Source: Trissonchulus latispiculum
Taxonomy: Eukaryota; Nematoda; Enoplea; Enoplida; Ironidae
Assembly: GCA_030248195.1 (NCBI GenBank)
Contig: JASAND010012498.1
Coordinates: 1 to 64,000, forward strand
Direction: 5' to 3'
DNA: 64,000 bases
Position 1 is the first letter of the stretch, and every line of letters starts with the position of its first letter. The position numbers and the translations under genes are program-made. Positions 58,037 through 64,000 of the stretch are shown here, piece after piece. The notes under the pieces are model-generated. The model worked only from the letters and a program-made list of their open reading frames with translations. It ran no database searches and was not told the origin of the DNA.

Positions 58037-59499
58037 CGAATTTTTCGGGTCTCACGTGCTGAAGTGGCAATTTCATTTCTTACATTACATACGTTAAGGT
58101 TGGGACTTGTGGCTATTACCATGCAAAAAAAATTTCCGGCTGCGGCTTCTTAGCCGTGTAGCTGGGTGACTTTTTGTGAATTTTCGGGGTGATTTTTTGT
58201 GAACATTGCTATATAATGTTCGCCATTTTAGTCGCGTCAATATGAGTCCAAGAGAAACGTAGCGGCTCATATTAGCCGTTTTTAGACTATTTTCAAATTT
58301 TCGGACTTTGACCATCTGTAAAAATCGAACCAGATCGAAATTCGGAAAAACATAAACTTGCTGCGTAAGTACGATTGCCTGGATCATCAAAAATAGTAGA
58401 GAAAAAATTTTCCAATGGACCGTTCGAAAAATCGAGTTTACACAAAATGGAAAAACCCGTAAGAGAAAGTAGATTTTTTCAGAGTTCATTTTTCCGGGCA
58501 AGTTTGGTATCATTCGAAAGGTCTAGGCGTGGAGAGTTCAAAAATGTAAATTTTAGTTCTAATTCCGTACCGTAGTTATGCCTAATTAGCACTTTTTCCA
58601 AATCCGCAAAGTGCCTTTGTAGCTCATGGGGGCTCTCCGGGCTCCCTCCCCCATGAAACACGGACGTCTCTGAACACGTGGAAGCAATGGGAAGGCTGCA
58701 CACGCATTTTTGAGACAATTGCCAATTACCATTCTTCATGGTTTCCGTTTAGCCCTTTCTTCATGGAAAAATATGTGAACGGCCATACATAGCCATGGGA
58801 GAACCCTCACTTTCGAATTTTGGCTGGAACTTCTTTAGAGCTAGATTTGTGGTAAGTTTTTAGCCAGGGTTTTTTGGCTTTGACTTTGTCATCGAACTGG
58901 GCGACCAGTTACGGGTCACTCAAAACCACTGTTTTTTATTTGTGTTTTTTACTGTGTTTTCGCACACTTTTTCTTAGAAAAACCCACATTTTCTTAGAAA
59001 AACACACATTTTCTTAGAAAAACACACTTAAAAACACACCAAGATTTTAAATTTCAGAAGCAAAATTTTATTAATTTTTCAAAAGTTTTGAACTACAAAA
59101 GACACTTAGGAAAAATTTTTTTGCGCCTTCGGCGCAGCCTGTATCTTTACCCTTAAATGCGTCGATTTTCCTGCGTTTCCTTATTATTTTACTGTCTCTG
59201 CTTTTGCAATCCTCTAGTACATATATAACACGAAATAGGGTCATGTCATTATGTTCTTGTCTTGGATATTTCTATCAAAATGTTCACTTTACAAAGTTCA
59301 AACTTGTATTATTTAAAATTAAAAATTTAAACCTTGCCATTGTTGGTTCTTAGCAATTGTTAAAAAATTTTCAATTTCTGGATGGTCTCCTCCCTTGTGT
59401 GCTTTCAGAAACATTTTAAGCGATTCTTAAATCGCATTACAAGTCAGAGAATATATATTTGGTTTCATCTCTCTCTAGAATGACTAAAAGTATACATGA
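58037..59499. other. 1.46 kb without recognisable gene
   Basis: Part of a dispersed family: gggcaagtttggtatcattc at 58496 recurs at 61730, and aaaaacacacattttcttag-type short tandem repeats at about 58975-59030 recur at about 61960-62000. Frames here carry no motif. Confidence 0.45.
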
Positions 59500-60264
59500 A
59501 CAAGTAGGAAAAATGCTCCTTGCAGTCGCATGAAAAATACAATATGAGCCAGAAGGACAGCATTCAATTCGGGAAAAGACAAGATTTAAAATGTATAATA
59601 TGAGCCAGCATTTACTTATGTAAAGGACAAGATTTAAAAGCTTAATATGAGCAGCTCCCTTTCTCGGGCTCATATTGACGCCTTGGGAACGATGCTGTGT
59701 ACGCAACTTAATCGATGTCAACGTATAAAATTAGAGCAAGTGTAAAAAATAGACATTGCTGAGAGCCGCCCTCCAGGAGCCTGCACAGAGTAACTTAACT
59801 TGCTACTTAGACTATTGATAATATCACACTATTTACATAATTACGTATTATATATTTACGCAACCGTAATCTGGGGTATTTTGACACAACGCAGTTTTCA
59901 GCAAGTCCTTTTTGTCATTGCAGCCAGCATATAGCATTAGCTAGCTGTCATATACCATTAGTTTCTGTCACAGGTCTGGTGTATTCAATAAACTTTATGT
60001 CTGACTGAATGCTCTATCAGAATCATATGAGCAAAAAAACAACTAAGACAGAGAGAAACACTCCCTGCGGGCTGTCCGTGCGGCGTCAATACGAGCCCGA
60101 GAAAGGGAGCTGCTCATATTAAGCTTTTAAATCTTGTCCTTTACATAAGTAAATGCTGGCTCATATTATACATTTTAAATCTTGTCTTTTCCCGAATTGA
60201 ATGCTGTCCTTCTGGCTCATATTGTATTTTTCATGCGACTGCAAGGAGCATTTTTCCTACTTGT
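59500..60264. repeat. Inverted repeat with 183-bp arms
   Basis: Arms 59500-59682 and 60082-60264 are near-perfect complements around a 399-bp core. gctcatatt recurs within each arm. It could be a MITE or a hairpin satellite. Confidence 0.85.
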
Positions 60265-60431
60265 CCTATTTCATTTTTGGGAATGAGGGAATGTGTAATG
60301 TGTTAATATGGTTTATTGACCATAACATTAACGCATACTGTTAAACTAAATGCTACCCCAGCAACTTGAACCAGGAACTGGTTCACGGTTGAACCAGTTG
60401 AACCAGATGAGATACGGCGTCGACAATATGC

Positions 60432-61390
60432 TCATCGTGTTCAGCGACCCCGATTTACTATATAAGGGCAAGCTTTCAGGCAGTTCCAATTTGTCTATTT
60501 CAAGTTACAGAGCGTGCTGCGGCTGCAGCGCAGCACGATAGCAGCACCGCACAGCGACGAGGATACTCTCACCGTGTTCAGCGACCCCGATTTACTATAT
60601 AAGGGCAACCTTTCAGGCAGTTTCAACTTGTCCATTTCAAATTACGGGGCGTGCTGCACGGTGCTGCACCTGCAGCGCAGCCGCGCAGCACGATAGCAGC
60701 ACCGCACAACGACGATGGTACTCTCATCGTGTTCAGCGACCCCGATTTACTATATAAGGGCAAGCTTTCAGGCAGTTTCAACTTGTCCATTTCAAGTTAC
60801 AGGGCGTGCTGCACCTGCAGCGCCGCAGCGCAGCACGATAGCAGCACCACACAGCGACGAGGATACTCTCATCGTGTTCAGCGACCCCGATTTACTATAT
60901 AAGGGCAAGCTTTCAGGCAGTTTCAACTTGTCCATTTCAAGTTACGGTGCGTGCTGCACGGTGCTGCACCTGCAGCGCAGCAGCGCAGCACGATAGCAGC
61001 ACCGCACAACGACGATGATACTCTCATCGTGTTCAGCGACCCCGATTTACTATATAAGGGCAAGCTTTCAGGCAGTTTCAACTTGTCCATTTCAAGTTAC
61101 AGAGCGTGCTGCACGGTGCTGCACCTGCAGCGTCGCTGCGGCCGCCGCATCGCAGTGCAGCGCAATAGCGGCACCACACGGAGAAGCAAACATGCCTATC
61201 GTGTTCAGCGACCCCGATTTACTATATGTGGGCACCACCAAATGGCCGAAAATAGCCGTTTTTAGCGAATTTTCCCAACTTTGACCCTGGGCGAGGAACC
61301 ACAGGCGCCATGCAGCCCGAGGGTCACATCCGTCGGTTTCGGCGATATGCTCATCGTTTTCAGCGACCCCGATTTACTATATAAGCGCAC
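60432..61390 (+). repeat. Tandem array of seven units, each with tatataagg
   Basis: Units start at 60432, 60569, 60724, 60869, 61024, 61198 and 61351 (137-174 bp). Each begins tcatcgtgttcagcgacccc and carries cgatttactatataagg. The first five units then continue with a shared cttgtccatttcaa and a variable GC-rich gcagc stretch; the sixth and seventh switch to a different body (caccaccaaatggccgaaaa). No conserved reading frame is seen across all units. Confidence 0.8.
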
Positions 61391-62449
61391 CACCAAATGG
61401 CCGAAAAACGCCATTTTAGACGACTTTTTGACAATTTTCTATGTTGGGACCCTCGAAAATTCTCTAAGTCCGAATGTTCGTGAGCCCATGTTTGACAGTC
61501 TGTAGAAACCGCTAGAAGCCGAATTAGGCCAAAATAATCAATAGTGAACAGGTTCATGGTTTCGTTAACAAGATAATAATAGGTAAAGGTTACCACCATA
61601 AGGCATGTGAAAAATCAGTGTGCTAGAATAAGTAGCACGAGCGTAAAGGAGAAACACAAGAGAATAAAAAAAACCCCCACTTAGAAAGTAGGTCTGAAAA
61701 ATGAAAATTTTCAAAGTTCATTTTTTCCGGGCAAGTTTGGTATCATTCGAAAGCTCTTGGCCTGGGGATTTCAAAAATGTAAATATTAGCTCTTAATTCC
61801 TTACCGTTAATTTGTTACGCCTAATTAAGCATTTTGAAAACACGCAATGTACCTTTTTGGCTCATATTATGGGGCGCTCTCCGAGCTGCCCCATGATACG
61901 CTGTACGTATGTCGTAAAAATCGTTCTGAACTCGTTAAAATAGCGAAAATTCTATTTTCAGAAAAACACACATTTTCTTAGAAAAACACACTTTTTCTTA
62001 GGAAAAAACACTGAAAAGAAGAGGTCCAAATTTGAAAAAAAATCCCTGCTCAAAACTCAAAAAATCAAACCTCAAAATTGGCAGCATCAGCAAAATTTAC
62101 ATGTTTTCAAAATATCAAGCTTGTTTGTTCAGTAAACAATTTCAGAAAAAATAACAGTAGGGACGGACGACATTTCTAACTGGTCGTCTTTTCAAGAAAT
62201 TCTGCACCAAATGAAAATATATCGAGAATAGAAGAATGCGGTGGCAACGAGTGGTGCAGTAATAGGCATCTTTTAAATAACCATCTTCCGGAAAAAAATA
62301 AGTAAGGCATATACGTAAGCTGTCTTCATTGGAAAGTATTTGAAAGTAAGTTGTAAGAACTTTCGGGGGAAATCGTAACAGAAATCGGAAAAGCGGGTGA
62401 CACATAGCTCAGCTCTAACTTCTCTTGGTCTTCTCTATATCCGCAGGCC
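61391..62449. other. Stretch without recognisable gene
   Basis: Contains the second copy of the dispersed family noted at 58037 (from about 61690). Frames lack motifs. Confidence 0.4.
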
Positions 62450-62930
62450 AAAACTTCATAACTTAGGATTCTCCAAAAGACGTTAATCCACAAAACGTTT
62501 TAGCAGATGTCGCGACAATTTCGCGAAATGTCGCACAACGTCGCGTAGAATACGCGACATTTCGCGAAGAGATAAATTTCAGCCAAAGCTACAATTTAAA
62601 AATTACCCAGAATTTTGGTAGATATGGAGAAACCCCCTCAAATTAGCTAACAGAAACTTTAGCTACCGAACTTCGCGAAGTGTTTCGCGAAGTTCGCGAG
62701 ACGTTTTCGCGAAAGGGAAGAAATTTCGCGAAATGCTTTCGCGAAATCTGGAGAAATTTCGCGAAGTTACGCGAACTTCGCATGCGACTTCGCGAAATTC
62801 AAATTTTGGTACGACATATCGCGAAAAATATACACAAATGTCGCAAAGCCTTCGCGAATTTCGCGTGCGCTCGCGACATTTCGCCAGATATGGGACTTCG
62901 CTTCAAACGCACTTTGGAATGAGCTGTACT
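62450..62930. repeat. tcgcgaa-rich repeat, copy 2 (inverted relative to copy 1)
   Basis: Reverse complement of 56340-56790 with scattered changes; shares cttaggattctccaaaagac and gatgtcgcgac. Confidence 0.75.
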
Positions 62931-62939
62931 GTATTCTCG

Positions 62940-63410
62940 CTTCGAAATATGAAACATTTCTCATTTTGATAACTGTTAACAAAGTGTAAGAAATAGGGCA
63001 AATCCCTAATATTTCGTTAATTAAAACATTTCAAAACATGAGACATGAAATTCTAAAAGAATGAAATTAATAAATTTCATCACCGTTTCCTTAAATTATA
63101 TATATTTTTGATAAGTACTCATAAAGCAGGAACTCGATAGATTCTGAAGACAAAACAAAAACTATTTTCGTTCCAAAATATGAAAAATTTTCTCATTTTG
63201 AAAACTGTTAACAATGGGTAGGGTAAGAAATTGGACAATTCCCTAATATTTCGATAATTAAAACATTTAAAACATGAAACATGAAATTTTAACAGAACGA
63301 AATTAACAAATTTCACTGCTGCTTCCTTAAATAATATTTTTGAAACGTACTCAGAAAGCAGGAACTCGATAGATTCTGCAGACATGACAAAGCTATTCTC
63401 ATTCAAAATA
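62940..63410. repeat. ~225-bp tandem repeat, about two units
   Basis: Units share tttcattttga-like, ccctaatatttcg, gaaacatgaaat and aactcgatagattctg blocks with the single copy at 56090. Confidence 0.75.
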
Positions 63411-63527
63411 TAATACATTTATTTATTCAATGTTAGTTCAATGCTAATACATAGATAAATCCCAAAATATACACGTTAAGCTAGAGTAAGAATTAGTAAG
63501 TATTAGTACGGCTTCAATAGTACGTAG

Positions 63528-63733
63528 ATATACAGTACATTTCATGAAATCCATGACTGGTGGCGTAATTTCCAAATTGGCGAAAACAGCAAAATGTCGC
63601 GAAGTATTAGCGATTTTCGCCAAAGTTGGCGAAAACTTCGAACAAAGTTGGCGAAAATTGCCGTCTCTTCGCGATATTTCGCCAATTTGGAAATTACGCC
63701 ACCAGTCCTGGATTTCACGAAATGTACTGTACT
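63528..63733. mobile_element. 206-bp palindromic MITE with ggcgaaa-rich core
   Basis: Inverted ends around tacagtacatttc and gaaatgtactgta; gactggtggcgtaatttcca and its complement form the inner stem. The core repeats ttggcgaaaa and tcgcgaa motifs. Confidence 0.75.
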
Positions 63734-63816
63734 TTAGTACGACATAGGTCGTAAAGACTTTAGTACGACGACAGTCGTAAAATACTTTAGTACGACTAAA
63801 AGTCGTAAAAGGGTGG
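63728..63816. repeat. Three tandem ~27-bp hairpin units
   Basis: Each unit is tttagtacgac, a variable loop, and (g)gtcgtaaa. The loop and inner stem differ between units while the acgac/gtcgt stem stays paired. A similar idea to the PLE hairpin array, but unrelated in sequence. Confidence 0.7.
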
Positions 63817-64000
63817 GGTAAAGAGCTAGGAGAGACCAATTTTGCAAAAACGTTGTTTTCTTAAAACCCGTTAGTATGGAAGAGAGTATAGAAGGAATTA
63901 TATACTTTCAAAATTATGAAGCATATAGCACATAAATTTTTCGCGATTATCATGAAAAAGGAAGAAATAAAACCAGAAAAATTAGGAGGATAGATTTAGG
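63817..64000. other. Window end, nothing recognised
   Basis: AT-rich, no coding or repeat signal that I can name. Confidence 0.4.

Noticed and set aside
57915..58097. Plus-strand protein frame through the tRNA-like sequence
   Set aside because: The peptide is the well-known translation artefact of tRNA-like DNA.
60350..61284. Overlapping frames across the tandem array
   Set aside because: The frames change from unit to unit, since unit lengths are not all multiples of three; no protein repeat is maintained.

Overview
This window looks like invertebrate animal DNA: AT-rich, with intron-containing genes that use GT-AG splice sites, and more than half of the sequence made of transposable elements nested in one another. 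Only three host genes can be supported, all as exon fragments. They are an unidentified coiled-coil-like gene (three plus-strand exons, 1.4-6.8 kb), the two C-terminal exons of RNA polymerase II subunit RPB7/POLR2G (plus strand, 25.8-27.4 kb), and the last two exons of SMC6 (minus strand, 52.1-53.0 kb). The species cannot be named from the sequence.

Region by region: 1-8.3 kb holds the first gene. Its second intron is almost filled by a 4.1-kb TIR element with gagttaaa-rich ends, which itself contains three ~530-bp tandem units that look like small transcription units. 8.3-19.9 kb is an 11.65-kb Ty3/Gypsy-type LTR retrotransposon on the minus strand. 20-25.5 kb is a stack of GC-rich repeats, a target-site-duplicated insertion and a TTAA-flanked transposon. 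25.8-27.4 kb is RPB7. 28.6-33.5 kb holds a hAT-type element, a second TTAA-family copy and terminal-inverted-repeat elements. 33.7-50.9 kb is a nest of foldback MITEs, a piggyBac-like TTAA element, hAT-type elements and three copies of a Penelope-like retroelement. 52-53 kb is SMC6, and 53-64 kb is satellites, inverted repeats and one tRNA-like sequence.

Two mobile elements stand out. The Gypsy element has 378-bp LTRs that differ at only three positions. It carries a single 1989-codon ORF in which a membrane glycoprotein (Env-like) lies upstream of, and in frame with, protease-RT-RNase H-integrase. A third ORF encodes a proline-rich segment, a NADAR (YbiA-like) domain and an SGNH-hydrolase-like domain whose catalytic motifs are changed. 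Its gag is broken by a frameshift and by a hAT-type insertion flanked by an 8-bp duplication. The second is a Penelope-like element of the permuted (Naiad-type) class, with GIY-YIG before the RT. It is present as two near-identical full-length ORFs (952 and 951 aa), and its 3' UTR is an array of about eight small hairpins whose stems differ in sequence but remain paired.

The genes do not form a pathway. The host fragments are separate housekeeping loci, and the element proteins serve their own replication. Annotations rest on motif recognition by eye; no database search was run.
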